In this document: one piece after another, positions 22,123 through 31,242 of the stretch
Layout of the letters: every line of letters starts with the position of its first letter
How positions within the stretch are numbered: position 1 is the first letter of the stretch
Assembly (NCBI RefSeq): GCF_001423695.1
Contig: NZ_LMOZ01000002.1
Location: 790,298 to 854,297, forward strand
Origin: Leifsonia sp. Leaf336
Lineage (GTDB): Bacteria; Actinomycetota; Actinomycetes; Actinomycetales; Microbacteriaceae
DNA length: 64,000 nt
Reading direction: 5' to 3'
The notes under the pieces: generated by a model
Databases searched by the model: none
Told to the model about the DNA's origin: nothing
Seen by the model: only the letters and a program-made list of their open reading frames with translations
Made by a program: the position numbers and the translations under genes

Positions 22123-23286
22123 TCAGAGCGCTGCGCGGGTGTGGAGGCCGTGCACGTTCACGCTGCCCAGGCGCCCGGGCGTGTAACGCAGCTCCACGAT
22201 GTCCCCGGTCGTCGAGCGGTAGAAGACGTTCTGCGTGCCGAGGGCCGGATTCGCGTAGCCGATCGGCGCCGACCCGGCGGGGAACGATCCCTCGCCTCCG
22301 GTGAGCGGATTGACGTGCCAGCCGCTCGGGTCGTTCCAGAACTCGTAGACGATCCCATCGCTTCCGGCGTACACGACGTGCCGGGTGGCGACGGGCGCCT
22401 GCGCGTTCGACTCGTAGGCGTAACCCGAGGGCGGGAGGTCGCGGGCGGGCGGGGTCGCGCCGCGGTCCTGGGTCAGATTGAGCGTTGACCAGCCGGCTCC
22501 GGCGTTGGAGGCCTCGTGCGTGTCGACGTCGTCGCCGGTCCAGGGGACGTGCCGTGAGCCGTCGGCGGCGAAGCCGTAGCCGGTCGGCTGCGGGAGGGAG
22601 TCGTGCGCGGCGCCGACGTTCACGCCGAGGTCGCCGCTGTAGTGCCAGCCGGAGCCGTCCATCGTGTACTCGTGGATGAGCTGGTCGTCGCCCACGTAGT
22701 GCACGTGCTGGGTGCCGGCGGCGTCGAATGCGAAGCCGGCGGGGGCCGAGGCGGAGGTCGGGCCTCCGAGCCGGGTGAGGATCTGCTGGCTCCAGGTGGC
22801 TCCGTCGCCGGTTCCGCGGCTCAGCAGGTGAACGCCCCGCGGGTCGTCGCCCCGGAAGACGACCTGCTGCACGGCGTGGGTCTTGGACGCCCAGCCCATC
22901 GGCGGGTTGACGACGCGCACGACCGTGCCGGAGGCGTCCATGAGGTCGTTCGCGTGCCAGCCGTCCGCCTGGTACAGCTCGTGGATGTGGCCGTCGTCGC
23001 CGCTCAGGTAGACGACGTGCTGACTGCCTTCGGCGTCGAACGCATAGCCCGACGGGTCGGAGGTCGCGATCGCTCCCGACGCCTCGTCGGTGATGTCCTT
23101 GGGGTGCCACACGTCGTCGGAGCCGCAGTACTGCTCGATGAGGTGGCCGGTCGGTTGGAGGCCGGGCCCGGCCTCCCGGTAGACGACGTGGCGGGTGCCG
23201 TCCGTCGCCAGCAGATAGGCGGTCGGGCGCCCCGCGGCGGCGGGTGCGCCGTAGCGCTGAGTGAGGTTGCGTGTTGTCCAGCCCAT
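22123..23286 (-). CDS. Repeat protein, predicted beta-propeller lectin-like (387 aa)
   Basis: The start is ATG 23286 (MGWTTRNLTQRYGAPAAAGR), with GGAG just upstream; the frame continues upstream only as Arg/Pro-rich read-through. The protein consists of about seven units of 50-55 residues, with a core such as PSGYAFDAEGSQHVVYLSGD then GHIHELYQADGWHANDL. Units alternate GYAFD, QHVxY, IHExxxxxxGWH and are typical of small-blade propellers such as fungal fucose lectins (AAL type). It has no signal peptide or anchor. Sugar binding is inferred from the repeat style only. Single gene, with no operon partner. Confidence 0.7.
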   Translation of the reverse strand: MGWTTRNLTQRYGAPAAAGRPTAYLLATDGTRHVVYREAGPGLQPTGHLIEQYCGSDDVWHPKDITDEASGAIATSDPSGYAFDAEGSQHVVYLSGDDGHIHELYQADGWHANDLMDASGTVVRVVNPPMGWASKTHAVQQVVFRGDDPRGVHLLSRGTGDGATWSQQILTRLGGPTSASAPAGFAFDAAGTQHVHYVGDDQLIHEYTMDGSGWHYSGDLGVNVGAAHDSLPQPTGYGFAADGSRHVPWTGDDVDTHEASNAGAGWSTLNLTQDRGATPPARDLPPSGYAYESNAQAPVATRHVVYAGSDGIVYEFWNDPSGWHVNPLTGGEGSFPAGSAPIGYANPALGTQNVFYRSTTGDIVELRYTPGRLGSVNVHGLHTRAAL

Positions 23287-23458
23287 GAGAGCTCCATTCG
23301 TCGAATGCAGCGTCGGCGGTCGTCGGCGTTGACCCGGGAACGGTACCGCCCGTCGCGACCGCGGTGCATCGGTGCGGGCACGGAGGGTGTGGCCGGTGCC
23401 GGCTCCCGTCGCTACCCTGGCGGCAAGGGAGTGCGACGGTGACGATCGGGGATGTGGA

Positions 23459-23659
23459 ATGAGCGACAACGGCCGGGGCAGAGTGTACGTCCAGTCCGCC
23501 CAATGGGGGTTCTTCTTCCTCATCGCCTACATCGGCGCGGCGGTGTACTTCGTGTCGGTCTCCGACGGTTCGTTCTGGGGTGTCGTCTGGGGGCTGCTGC
23601 AGGCGATCGTCTGGCCGGCGTTCGTCGTCTACCACGTGCTCGTGCTGCTGCACGTGTGA
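23459..23659 (+). CDS. Small membrane protein (66 aa)
   Basis: ATG 23459 follows GGGGATG. Two hydrophobic segments, about residues 16-34 (WGFFFLIAYIGAAVYFVSV) and 40-63 (FWGVVWGLLQAIVWPAFVVY), are joined by a short acidic turn (SDGS). The composition and length are common for conserved small membrane proteins of actinobacteria, but I cannot name a family. It is divergent from the propeller gene and is followed by the YdeI-like gene after 41 bases. Confidence 0.65.
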   Translation: MSDNGRGRVYVQSAQWGFFFLIAYIGAAVYFVSVSDGSFWGVVWGLLQAIVWPAFVVYHVLVLLHV

Positions 23660-23700
23660 GGCGGCCGGCCCGTGTCGGCGCCCGCCGCTAGGGTTTCGGC

Positions 23701-24282
23701 ATGGGGATCGAAGCGGACGAATTGATCGTGGCCGACGCCGCCGCCTGGCGCGCGTGGCTGGATGTCAATGAGGGCGTCTCCGACGGCGTATGGCTGGTGC
23801 TCGCAAAGAAGGGCACGACCGAACCGACCTCCCTCACCTACGCGCAGGCGGTCGACGAGTCGCTGTGCAGCGGGTGGATCGACGGCCAGAAGCGCAGCCG
23901 TGACGAGGCCACATTCGTCGAGCGGTTCACGCCGCGGCGCGCGTCATCGCTGTGGTCGCAGCGAAACATCGGCCTCGTGGAGGGGCTGATCGCCGAGGGT
24001 CGGATGCGCGAGCGCGGGCACGCCGAGATCGAGCGGGCCAAGGCCGACGGGCGGTGGGAGCGCGCGTACGCGAGCTCGCGAACGGCCGAGGTGCCGGAGG
24101 ACCTCCTCGCCGCCCTCGAGGTGTCGCAGGCGGCCGCGGCCACTTTCGCGACCCTGAACGCGGCGAACCGCTACTCGGTGCTGCACCGCCTGATGACCGC
24201 GCCGAGCGCGGCCAGCCGCGGCAATCGCCTCGCGAAGCTCGTCGCCATGCTCGAGAGCGGCGAGACCCCGCACCCGCAGTAG
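23701..24282 (+). CDS. YdeI/OmpD-associated family protein
   Basis: A 193-aa cytoplasmic protein. The segment ESLCSGWIDGQKRSRDE, then FVERFTPRRASSLWSQRNI, is the hallmark of the OmdA/YdeI family (bacteriocin-protection family), and the C-terminal PEDLLAALEVSQAAAATFAT helix pair also fits. Members are linked to resistance to antimicrobial peptides and stress in other bacteria; the mechanism is unclear. A -10-like TAGGGT (23689-23694) ends six bases before the ATG, so the message is probably leaderless. Confidence 0.85.
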   Translation: MGIEADELIVADAAAWRAWLDVNEGVSDGVWLVLAKKGTTEPTSLTYAQAVDESLCSGWIDGQKRSRDEATFVERFTPRRASSLWSQRNIGLVEGLIAEGRMRERGHAEIERAKADGRWERAYASSRTAEVPEDLLAALEVSQAAAATFATLNAANRYSVLHRLMTAPSAASRGNRLAKLVAMLESGETPHPQ

Positions 24283-24306
24283 CCGCTTCTCACGCCTCGA
24301 CGGTGG

Positions 24307-24978
24307 TCACGCGGCGAGCTGGCCCCGTAAGAGCGCCGTGAGGATGCGCTCGAGCCGCGGCTCCACATCGATCAGCGCGTGCGACATCCGCGGGTCGGAG
24401 CGGTAGAGGGTCGCAACCTCCTCCGACGGGGTCGCGATCTGCCAGAACGTCCCGGCGAGGGAGGTCGCGGTCGCAACGACGTCGACGCCGTCCTGGTCTG
24501 TCAGCCCGGGCAGCGCGGCGCGGATCGCGGCGACGATGCGGTCGAGGCTCTCCCGGGTGGTGAGCTTGAACCTCCGCACCGCGTCGAGAGAGACGTTGCG
24601 CTCGAGGTTGAGGGGCGCCTGCGCGAGCAGGTCGCAGAACGCGCCGCGCGCGGCGAGGGTGCTCGCGAACGCGCGGGCGACCGTGGAGGCCGTGGCCGGC
24701 TCGCCCGCGGCGATCCGGTCGCAGAGCACCGGCGTCCATTCGCGCCAGCCGTCCGCGGTGAGTCGCAAGAAGATCTCCTCCCGCGTCTCGAAGTAGCGCA
24801 GCATGGCCGACTTGTGCATTCCGGTCTCGACTGCGATGTCGGTGAGCGTCACCTGGCGGATGCCGTCGCGCGCGCCGAGCGTGCGCGCGGCCTCCAGGAT
24901 CGCGGTCTCGCGCGCGTGCTTGGCCTCGGGGGAGCGGGCGCGCTGGAAGCCGGTGGATTGCGGGTCGGCGGTCGTCAT
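24307..24978 (-). CDS. TetR-family transcriptional regulator
   Basis: A 223-aa regulator. HTH: ETAILEAARTLG, then TLTDIAVETGMHKSAMLRYF, ending in the typical xYF turn. The C-terminal domain matches TetR proteins that control dehydrogenases (FCDLLAQAPLNLERNVSLDA). Divergent from an SDR gene, with a perfect GCAACC-G-GGTTGC palindrome between them, so it probably represses both. ATG 24978. The convergent neighbour gene ends 24 bases away. Confidence 0.88.
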   Translation of the reverse strand: MTTADPQSTGFQRARSPEAKHARETAILEAARTLGARDGIRQVTLTDIAVETGMHKSAMLRYFETREEIFLRLTADGWREWTPVLCDRIAAGEPATASTVARAFASTLAARGAFCDLLAQAPLNLERNVSLDAVRRFKLTTRESLDRIVAAIRAALPGLTDQDGVDVVATATSLAGTFWQIATPSEEVATLYRSDPRMSHALIDVEPRLERILTALLRGQLAA

Positions 24979-24992
24979 GCTGAGAGTTTACC

Positions 24993-25005
24993 GCAACCGG
25001 GTTGC
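24993..25005. promoter_or_regulatory. Candidate TetR operator and SDR promoter
   Basis: GCAACCGGGTTGC is a perfect 13-bp palindrome (6-bp arms, one central base). It overlaps a -35-like TTGCAC (25002-25007); 17 bases further is a weak -10 TTGTAT (25025-25030) for the SDR gene. It lies 15 bases upstream of the TetR start, so it can control both genes. Confidence 0.55.
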
Positions 25006-25037
25006 ACAAAATAATGAAACTGTGTTGTATTAACGAC

Positions 25038-25895
25038 ATGCAGAAGACATGGTTCATCACCGGTTCCTCCCGCGGCTTCGGCCGCGAGCTCGTCGTCGCC
25101 GCGCTGGAGGCCGGCGACCGCGTGGCCGCCACGGCGCGCCGCCCCGAGCAGCTCGACGATCTGGCCGCGCAGCACGGCGACCGCCTCCTCCCGCTCGCCC
25201 TCGACGTCACCGACTCCGAGCGCGCCCGAGCCGCCCTCGACGAGGCGAACGCGGCCTTCGGCCGACTCGACGTCATCGTGAACAACGCCGGCTACGCCAA
25301 CGTCGCTCCGATCGAGACCGCCGACGACGCGGACGTGCGCGCCCAGTTCGAAACGAATTTCTGGGGCGTCTACACCGTGTCGAAGGCGGCCATCCCGCTG
25401 CTGCGCGCGCAGGGCGGCGGGCTCATCGTGCAGTTCTCGTCGGTGGGAGGCCGCGTCGGCGGCTCACCGGGGATCGCGTCGTACCAGGCGGCCAAGTTCG
25501 CGATCGACGGGTTCAGCCGGGTGCTGCGCGCCGAGACGGCGCCGTTCGGCATCCGCGTGCTGGTGGTCGAGCCGAGCGGGTTCCGCACCGACTGGGCCGG
25601 CTCGTCGATGACCGTGCACGACATCCCCGCCGGCTACGAGCAGACCATCGGCGCGGTCAACACGCGTCTCCGCCAGAACCCGGAAGGGCCGGCCGGCGAC
25701 CCGCGCCGCGCCGCCGAGATCCTCGTGGCGCTGGCCGCTCGTGACGACCTCCCCGAGCACCTGCCGCTCGGCGTGAACGCCGTCGAGATGTCGCTCGCGC
25801 AAGACCGTCGCCTGCTGTCCGATGACGAGCGCTGGGCGGCCGTCGGTCGCTCGGCCGACTTCGCCGAGGCCTACCCGGTCGCGTTCCCGGCCTGA
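25038..25895 (+). CDS. Short-chain dehydrogenase/reductase
   Basis: A 285-aa classical SDR. Cofactor motif TGSSRGFGREL (residues 8-18), the NNAG motif in VIVNNAGYAN, the catalytic Ser in QFSSVGGR, and the YxxxK in ASYQAAKFAIDG are all present, so it should be active. The start is ATG 25038 (MQKTWFITGS), not the in-frame codon further upstream, because the upstream part overlaps the promoter. It is probably controlled by the divergent TetR protein. The substrate cannot be told. Confidence 0.9.
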   Translation: MQKTWFITGSSRGFGRELVVAALEAGDRVAATARRPEQLDDLAAQHGDRLLPLALDVTDSERARAALDEANAAFGRLDVIVNNAGYANVAPIETADDADVRAQFETNFWGVYTVSKAAIPLLRAQGGGLIVQFSSVGGRVGGSPGIASYQAAKFAIDGFSRVLRAETAPFGIRVLVVEPSGFRTDWAGSSMTVHDIPAGYEQTIGAVNTRLRQNPEGPAGDPRRAAEILVALAARDDLPEHLPLGVNAVEMSLAQDRRLLSDDERWAAVGRSADFAEAYPVAFPA

Positions 25896-25961
25896 TCCGG
25901 TCGCCCGGAGGTCGCGTGGCGGCCCGCTGACACGGTGCCGCCGCGCGGCTACAGTTCCGGT

Positions 25962-26576
25962 ATGGATGTGCGCACGGCGACGACCGCCGACGTCGAGGCG
26001 GTGACCGAGACGCTCGCGCTGGCGTTCCGCGACGACCCGGTGTGGGGTCCGGCGCTGGTCTCCGCCGACGGCCGCACCGACCATCTGCTGCCGTTCTGGC
26101 GCGCGTTCGTGGTGGGCGCCGTCGTCCACGACTCCGTGTTCCTCAGCGACGGCCCGGCGGGGGAGGCCGCGACCGTGGCGGTCTGGCTGCCGCCCGGCGT
26201 CGATGAGCTGACTCCCGAGCAGGAGCGGGAGCTCGACGCGCTGATGTCCGACGCCCTGGCGCCCGAGCGCTTCGCGGCCTACGAGCGGCTGTGGACGCTG
26301 TTCGAGGAGGCGCACCCCCACGAGCCTCCGCACATGTACCTGAGCCTGCTGGCGACGCATCCCGACCATCGCGGCCGCGGCATCGGGCAGCAGCTGCTCG
26401 CGCAGAACCTCGCGCGGTTCGACGCCGCCGGCGTCCCCGCCTACCTGGAGTCGACCAACCCGGCCAACAACCACCGCTACGGTCGGGCGGGCTTCCAGCC
26501 GCTCGGCGGCTTCCGCGCCGTGCTCGACGACGCTCCGGTGACCACGATGTGGCGGGAGGCCGGCGCGAACTCGTGA
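25962..26576 (+). CDS. GNAT-family N-acetyltransferase
   Basis: A 204-aa protein. The acetyl-CoA binding motif is LATHPDHRGRGIGQQLL (about residues 132-148) with the R/Q-x-x-G-x-G/A signature. The late segment ESTNPANNHRYGRAGFQPLG is typical of the GNAT C-terminal half. A -10-like TACAGT (25950-25955) ends six bases before the ATG, again suggesting a leaderless message. The acceptor is unknown. Confidence 0.87.
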   Translation: MDVRTATTADVEAVTETLALAFRDDPVWGPALVSADGRTDHLLPFWRAFVVGAVVHDSVFLSDGPAGEAATVAVWLPPGVDELTPEQERELDALMSDALAPERFAAYERLWTLFEEAHPHEPPHMYLSLLATHPDHRGRGIGQQLLAQNLARFDAAGVPAYLESTNPANNHRYGRAGFQPLGGFRAVLDDAPVTTMWREAGANS

Positions 26577-26678
26577 CGGAGGTCGCGGCAGAACGGGGGT
26601 TGCCGAGCGCCTCCCGACTACGCGAATCTCGGCGGTAGCAGTGCGGCTGGAGGCCGTGCGGACCGAGGAGACCACGTC

Positions 26679-28550
26679 ATGAAGCAGAACGACCCCGCCG
26701 CGTCGGTCGCCGACGCCAACCGCGCCCTGCTCGGGGCGCTGCCGTTCGACGACACCGCCGACTTCGACGACGCCGATCGCGGGTTCCTCGGCACGCTCGC
26801 CGACCCCCGGATCCTGGATGCCGACGGGAACGTGGTCTGGGACGCCGACACGTACGCTTTCGTCGACGGCGACGCGCCCGCCTCCGTCAACCCGAGCCTG
26901 TGGCGGCAATCGAAGCTGGTCGCCAAGCACGGGCTCTTCGAGGTCGTGGAGGGCATCTATCAAGCGCGCGGTCTCGACCTCTCGGTGATGTCGTTCATCG
27001 AGACCGACGCTGGCGTGATCGTCGTCGACCCGCTCATCTCCCGCGAGACCGGCGCCGCCGCTCTCGCGCTCTACCGCGAGCACCGCGGCGATCGCCCGGT
27101 GGTCGCCGTCATCTTCAGCCACAGCCATGTCGATCACTTCGGCGGGGTGCTCGGGGTGGTGGAGAGCGCCGATCTGGAGGCGCGGCGTGTGCAGATCGTG
27201 GCGCCGCACGGGTTCCTCGAGCACGCCATCGCCGAGAACGTCTACGCCGGCACCGCGATGGCCCGGCGGGCCGGTTACATGTACGGTGCGGCGCTGGAGC
27301 GCGGGCCTCTCGGTCAGGTCGGCGCCGGCCTCGGCCAGACCACGTCGACCGGCGAAGCGGGCATCCTGGTGCCGACCATCGACGTGAAGGAGACCGGTGA
27401 GCGGCACGCCTTCGACGGGGTGGAGATCGAGTTCCAGCTCGCCCCCGGCACCGAGGCGCCGTCGGAGATGCACTTCCACATCCCGCGCTACCGTGCGCTG
27501 TGCATGGCCGAGAACGCCACCCACAACCTCCACAACCTGCTGACCCTGCGCGGGGCGCTGGTGCGCGACCCGCACGTCTGGTCGCAGTACCTGACGGAGG
27601 CGATCGAGCGCTACGGCGACTCCTCCGACGTGCTGTTCGCCTCACACCACTGGCCGACCTGGGGAGCGGAGCGGATCCGGCACTTCCTGGAGGTGCAGCG
27701 CGACCTCTACGGGTACCTGCACGACCAGACCCTGCGGTACATCAACCAGGGCTACACGGGCGCCGAGATCGCGGAGGTCTTCGAGCTGCCTCCCGCGCTG
27801 GTCGCCGAGTGGAGCACGCACGGCTACTACGGCTCGGTCTCCCACAACGTGAAGGCGATCTACCAGCGCTACATGGGCTGGTTCGACGGCAACCCGGCCC
27901 GGCTGTGGCCGCACCCGCCGAAGGAGCAGGCCGAGCGCTATGTGGCCGCGATCGGCGGTGTGGAGCGGGTGGTCGAGCTGGCGCAGCAGGCGTACGACGA
28001 CGCCGACTTCCGCTGGGCGGCGACGCTGCTCGACCACGCCGTGTTCAGCGAGCCCGACAACGCCGAGGCCAGGGCGCTCTACGCCGACACGCTGGAGCAG
28101 CTCGCCTACGGCGCCGAGAACGGCACCTGGCGCAACTTCTTCCTGTCGGGGGCGACCGAGCTGCGGGAGGGGAACTTCGGCACCCCGACGACCGCGAACG
28201 CGCCGGCCATCCTCATCCAGCTCTCGCCGGAGCAGCTGTTCGACGCCGTCGCGATCCGCGTGAACGGCCCGAAGGCCTGGGAGCTGGACCTCGCGTTCGA
28301 CCTCACCCTCACCGACCTCGGGCGCAGCTTCCACCTGACCCTGCACAACGGCGTGTTCATCTACGTCGAGCGCGAGCCGTCGGGCGACGCGCCGCTGCAC
28401 CTCACGCTCAGCAAGCCGCGGCTGCTGACGCTCGTGGGCGGCGACACCGCCTCCGACGGGCTGACCGTGGAGGGCGACCTGGGTGTGCTGACGGCCCTCG
28501 TCGGCGTGCTCGACGAGGACGACCCCGACTTCGCGATCGTGACGCCGTGA
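26679..28550 (+). CDS. Alkyl sulfatase, metallo-beta-lactamase fold (SdsA1-like)
   Basis: A 623-aa enzyme that hydrolyses alkyl sulfate esters to alcohol and sulfate. The zinc motif HSHVDHFGG is at residues 148-156. The AENATHNLHN loop, the dimerisation region (PPALVAEWSTHGYYGSVSHN) and a C-terminal SCP-2-like lipid-binding domain (about 510-620) complete the family architecture. There is no signal peptide, unlike the secreted Pseudomonas enzyme, so it may act in the cytoplasm. Together with the arylsulfatase and two SulP permeases near 54-58 kb it points to sulfur scavenging. Single gene with its own promoter region of about 100 bases. Confidence 0.92.
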   Translation: MKQNDPAASVADANRALLGALPFDDTADFDDADRGFLGTLADPRILDADGNVVWDADTYAFVDGDAPASVNPSLWRQSKLVAKHGLFEVVEGIYQARGLDLSVMSFIETDAGVIVVDPLISRETGAAALALYREHRGDRPVVAVIFSHSHVDHFGGVLGVVESADLEARRVQIVAPHGFLEHAIAENVYAGTAMARRAGYMYGAALERGPLGQVGAGLGQTTSTGEAGILVPTIDVKETGERHAFDGVEIEFQLAPGTEAPSEMHFHIPRYRALCMAENATHNLHNLLTLRGALVRDPHVWSQYLTEAIERYGDSSDVLFASHHWPTWGAERIRHFLEVQRDLYGYLHDQTLRYINQGYTGAEIAEVFELPPALVAEWSTHGYYGSVSHNVKAIYQRYMGWFDGNPARLWPHPPKEQAERYVAAIGGVERVVELAQQAYDDADFRWAATLLDHAVFSEPDNAEARALYADTLEQLAYGAENGTWRNFFLSGATELREGNFGTPTTANAPAILIQLSPEQLFDAVAIRVNGPKAWELDLAFDLTLTDLGRSFHLTLHNGVFIYVEREPSGDAPLHLTLSKPRLLTLVGGDTASDGLTVEGDLGVLTALVGVLDEDDPDFAIVTP

Positions 28551-28575
28551 TGCGCTGACGCCGTGACCCCGGTGG

Positions 28576-31242
28576 TCAGATCACGATGTCGGGCTCGCTG
28601 CGCGCCTCGGAGAGCGCCTCGGCGACGGCCTGCTCGACGGTGAGTTCGCGGCCCGCCGCGATGGCCGCGGTGACCACCGCGGCCTCCGGGCCGGCGAGGA
28701 GGTCGTCGAGGTACCGCCGGTGGAACGTGAAGGTGGGGCCGTTGTGGAGGCCGCTGCGCTCCCGCAGCGCCTGCGCGGCCCCGGCCAGCCGCCCCGCGCG
28801 CGCACTGTCACCGCTCAGCGCGGCCACCGCCACCATCCCCTCGAGGCCGTAGGCGATCCCTTCGGGGTGGCCGACTGCGGCCGAGATGGTGACGCTGAGC
28901 GCGAAGTCTGCGCGGGCGGCGGTCACATCGCCGAGCATCAGCTCGGTCCAGCCGAGGTGGTAGGAGGCGATCCGCGCGCCGACCCGGTCGTCGGCGCCCT
29001 GGGTCAGGGCGAGGCTCTGCGCGAAGTGGTCCTGCGCCTCCTGGAGGGCGCCCTCGCGCAACGCCACCCGCCCCAGGAGCACGAGAGCCATCGACTCGCC
29101 CCACACGCTGCCCGTCTCGCGGTAGAGCTGCAGGGCGTGCTCCATCACCTGTCGCGCTCGCTCGGTGTCGGGCTTCGCCGAGCCCGCCGAGTCGGCGGAA
29201 TTGCCGGCGAGCAGGGCCAGGGCGAGCGAGATGCTCGCGAGCCCTTCGCCGTTCGCGTCGCCGGTCTGCCGGAACAGTTCTACGCTTTTCGTGAGGTCGG
29301 CCGCGACGGCGCCGTCGGGGTCCTTCCAGAACATGATCGTGCGGCTGAAGTAGAGGGCGATGGCGCGGGTGTGGTCCGAAAGCTCATCACCGGAGGCGAG
29401 CGCCTCCTCCATCCAGGTGCGCACCTCGCCGAGCAGGCCGGTGACCCACCAGTACAGGTAGAGGCTGAAGGCGAGGCGGGCTGCGCGGTCCCAGTCGCGG
29501 TTGTCGAGCAGGAACCGCTCGGCCGCCCGCAGGTTGTCGCGCTCGTCGCCGAGCCGCTGCATCCACCGGCGCTGGCCCGACCCGCGGAGGTCGTCCTCCG
29601 CGTCGTCGCCCATCGCCAGGAAGTAGCGGGCGTGCGCCTCGCGCACCGCCGGCTGCGCACCGCTGCGCGCGAGCTGCTCGCGCGCGTATTCGCGCACGAT
29701 CGCCTGCATCGAGAACCGCGGCCGGTCGTCGGCGTCGTGCTGGCCGACGAGACTGCTGTCGACGAGTGCGGCCAGGCTGCTGAGCACATCGCTGCTCGGG
29801 TAGTCCTGCGTGGCAGGGTCGCCGTCGTCGGCCTCCGCAGCCCCCACGTACTCCGCGGCCTCCAGCGTGAACCCGCCCTCGAACACGCCCAACCGGGCGA
29901 GCAGCTGCCGCTGGTCGTCGTCGAGCAGCTGGGTGCTCCACTCGATGGTCCTACGGATGGTCTGCTGGCGGGCCGGGAGGTCGCGCGGGCCGCCGACCAG
30001 CACCGACAGCCTCCGGTCGAGGCGGTCGAGCAGCTCGGCGGGGGAGAGCACGCGGACCCGCGCGGCGGCGAGTTCGATGGCCAGCGGCACGCCGTCGAGC
30101 GCCGCGCAGACCCGTTCGACGGCGCGCCGGTTGTCGGGCGTGATCTCGAAGTCGGGCTTGACCGCGTGGGCGCGCTCGAGGAACAGGTGCACGGCCTGCT
30201 CGTCGGCCAGGGGGCCGACGTCGTAGCTCTGCTCGGCGCTGATGCGCAGCAGCACACGGCTGGTGACGAGGATCGACACCTGCGGCGACGCGGCGAGCAG
30301 GGCGGTGAGCGCGGGAGCGGCGTCGAGAACCTGCTCGAAGTTGTCGAGCACGAGCAGGATGCTGCGATCGCGCAGCGCCGTCGCGAGGTTCTCCATGATG
30401 GGCGCGTCGCCGGTGTCGCGCACACCGAGCGCCTGGGCGATGCGGCTGGGCACGCGCTCCGCGTCGTGCACCGCCGAGAGGTCGACGAAGACGGAGCCGT
30501 CGTCGAAGTCGGGCGCCGACGCCCGCGCCGCCGCGATCGCGAGACGGCTCTTGCCGATGCCGCCGGGGCCGACGAGGGTCACGAAGCGTGCGCCGGAGAC
30601 CAGCAGCCGCCGGAGCTCGGCGATGTCGGCCTCCCGGCCCACCAGGTCGGTGAGCGGCATGGGCAGCCGCACCGGGTCGGCGACCGCGGGGTCCGGCTCG
30701 GAGCGCGGCCCGACGAGCGGGGCCGCCGTGTCGGGGACATCGGCCGCGGCGAGGAGGTCGGCTCTGCTCTGGTCGAACCGCTCGGCGAGGAGAGTGGCGA
30801 GGTCGTCCTCCACCAGTCGCGCGAGCTCTTTGGGCGTCTCGAAGTACTTGTAGGCGGCGCGGTCGTCGTCGCGGATGCGGTTCAGCAGCTGACGGAGGCG
30901 GTCGTCGCGGTCGCCGGGGGACTTGACGTAGAGGAGCCGCGGCACGTCGTCCGGGCAGAGGTTGTACTCGTCTTCGAGGCCGGAGACCTCCTCGTCGGGG
31001 GCGACCCAGCCGTAGCGCTCCCAGTAGAGACCGAGGAAGACGTCGGACTGCTGGAGGTAGGCGCGATAGAGCTCTCGGGGCGGGTGCGGACGCGCGCCCA
31101 GTTCGAACATCACCGGGGCGAGGTGGAGGCGCTCGATCGCCGTCTTGGCGGCTCGGCGCTCGGGGGCGAGCTCCTGCAGCGTCGACGAGACGAAGATCCG
31201 TAATCGTTGATCGGGAGTCCGGATTACATGAGGGTGGCTCAT
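28576..31242 (-). CDS. DUF4062-STAND NTPase-TPR protein, candidate defence/signalling protein (888 aa)
   Basis: Residues 14-110 are a DUF4062 domain (LRIFVSSTLQELAPERRAAK and SDVFLGLYWERYGWV), a fold related to TIR/SEFIR signalling domains. A NB-ARC/AfsR-type STAND ATPase follows: Walker A GPGGIGKS at 225-232, Walker B ILLVLDN near 295, and a winged-helix region. The C-terminal 350 residues are TPR-like. This order (effector or adaptor, switch ATPase, sensor repeats) resembles bacterial NLR-type antiphage proteins. No DNA-binding domain is present, so it is not a SARP regulator. The ATG at 31242 has no ribosome binding site and lies inside a palindrome. Single gene. Confidence 0.85.
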   Translation of the reverse strand: MSHPHVIRTPDQRLRIFVSSTLQELAPERRAAKTAIERLHLAPVMFELGARPHPPRELYRAYLQQSDVFLGLYWERYGWVAPDEEVSGLEDEYNLCPDDVPRLLYVKSPGDRDDRLRQLLNRIRDDDRAAYKYFETPKELARLVEDDLATLLAERFDQSRADLLAAADVPDTAAPLVGPRSEPDPAVADPVRLPMPLTDLVGREADIAELRRLLVSGARFVTLVGPGGIGKSRLAIAAARASAPDFDDGSVFVDLSAVHDAERVPSRIAQALGVRDTGDAPIMENLATALRDRSILLVLDNFEQVLDAAPALTALLAASPQVSILVTSRVLLRISAEQSYDVGPLADEQAVHLFLERAHAVKPDFEITPDNRRAVERVCAALDGVPLAIELAAARVRVLSPAELLDRLDRRLSVLVGGPRDLPARQQTIRRTIEWSTQLLDDDQRQLLARLGVFEGGFTLEAAEYVGAAEADDGDPATQDYPSSDVLSSLAALVDSSLVGQHDADDRPRFSMQAIVREYAREQLARSGAQPAVREAHARYFLAMGDDAEDDLRGSGQRRWMQRLGDERDNLRAAERFLLDNRDWDRAARLAFSLYLYWWVTGLLGEVRTWMEEALASGDELSDHTRAIALYFSRTIMFWKDPDGAVAADLTKSVELFRQTGDANGEGLASISLALALLAGNSADSAGSAKPDTERARQVMEHALQLYRETGSVWGESMALVLLGRVALREGALQEAQDHFAQSLALTQGADDRVGARIASYHLGWTELMLGDVTAARADFALSVTISAAVGHPEGIAYGLEGMVAVAALSGDSARAGRLAGAAQALRERSGLHNGPTFTFHRRYLDDLLAGPEAAVVTAAIAAGRELTVEQAVAEALSEARSEPDIVI

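Noticed and set aside
28576-31242. The STAND gene as a SARP/AfsR-type pathway regulator
   Set aside because: The ATPase and TPR parts resemble AfsR, but the N-terminal DNA-binding and activation domains are missing and replaced by DUF4062. No biosynthetic gene cluster is near.
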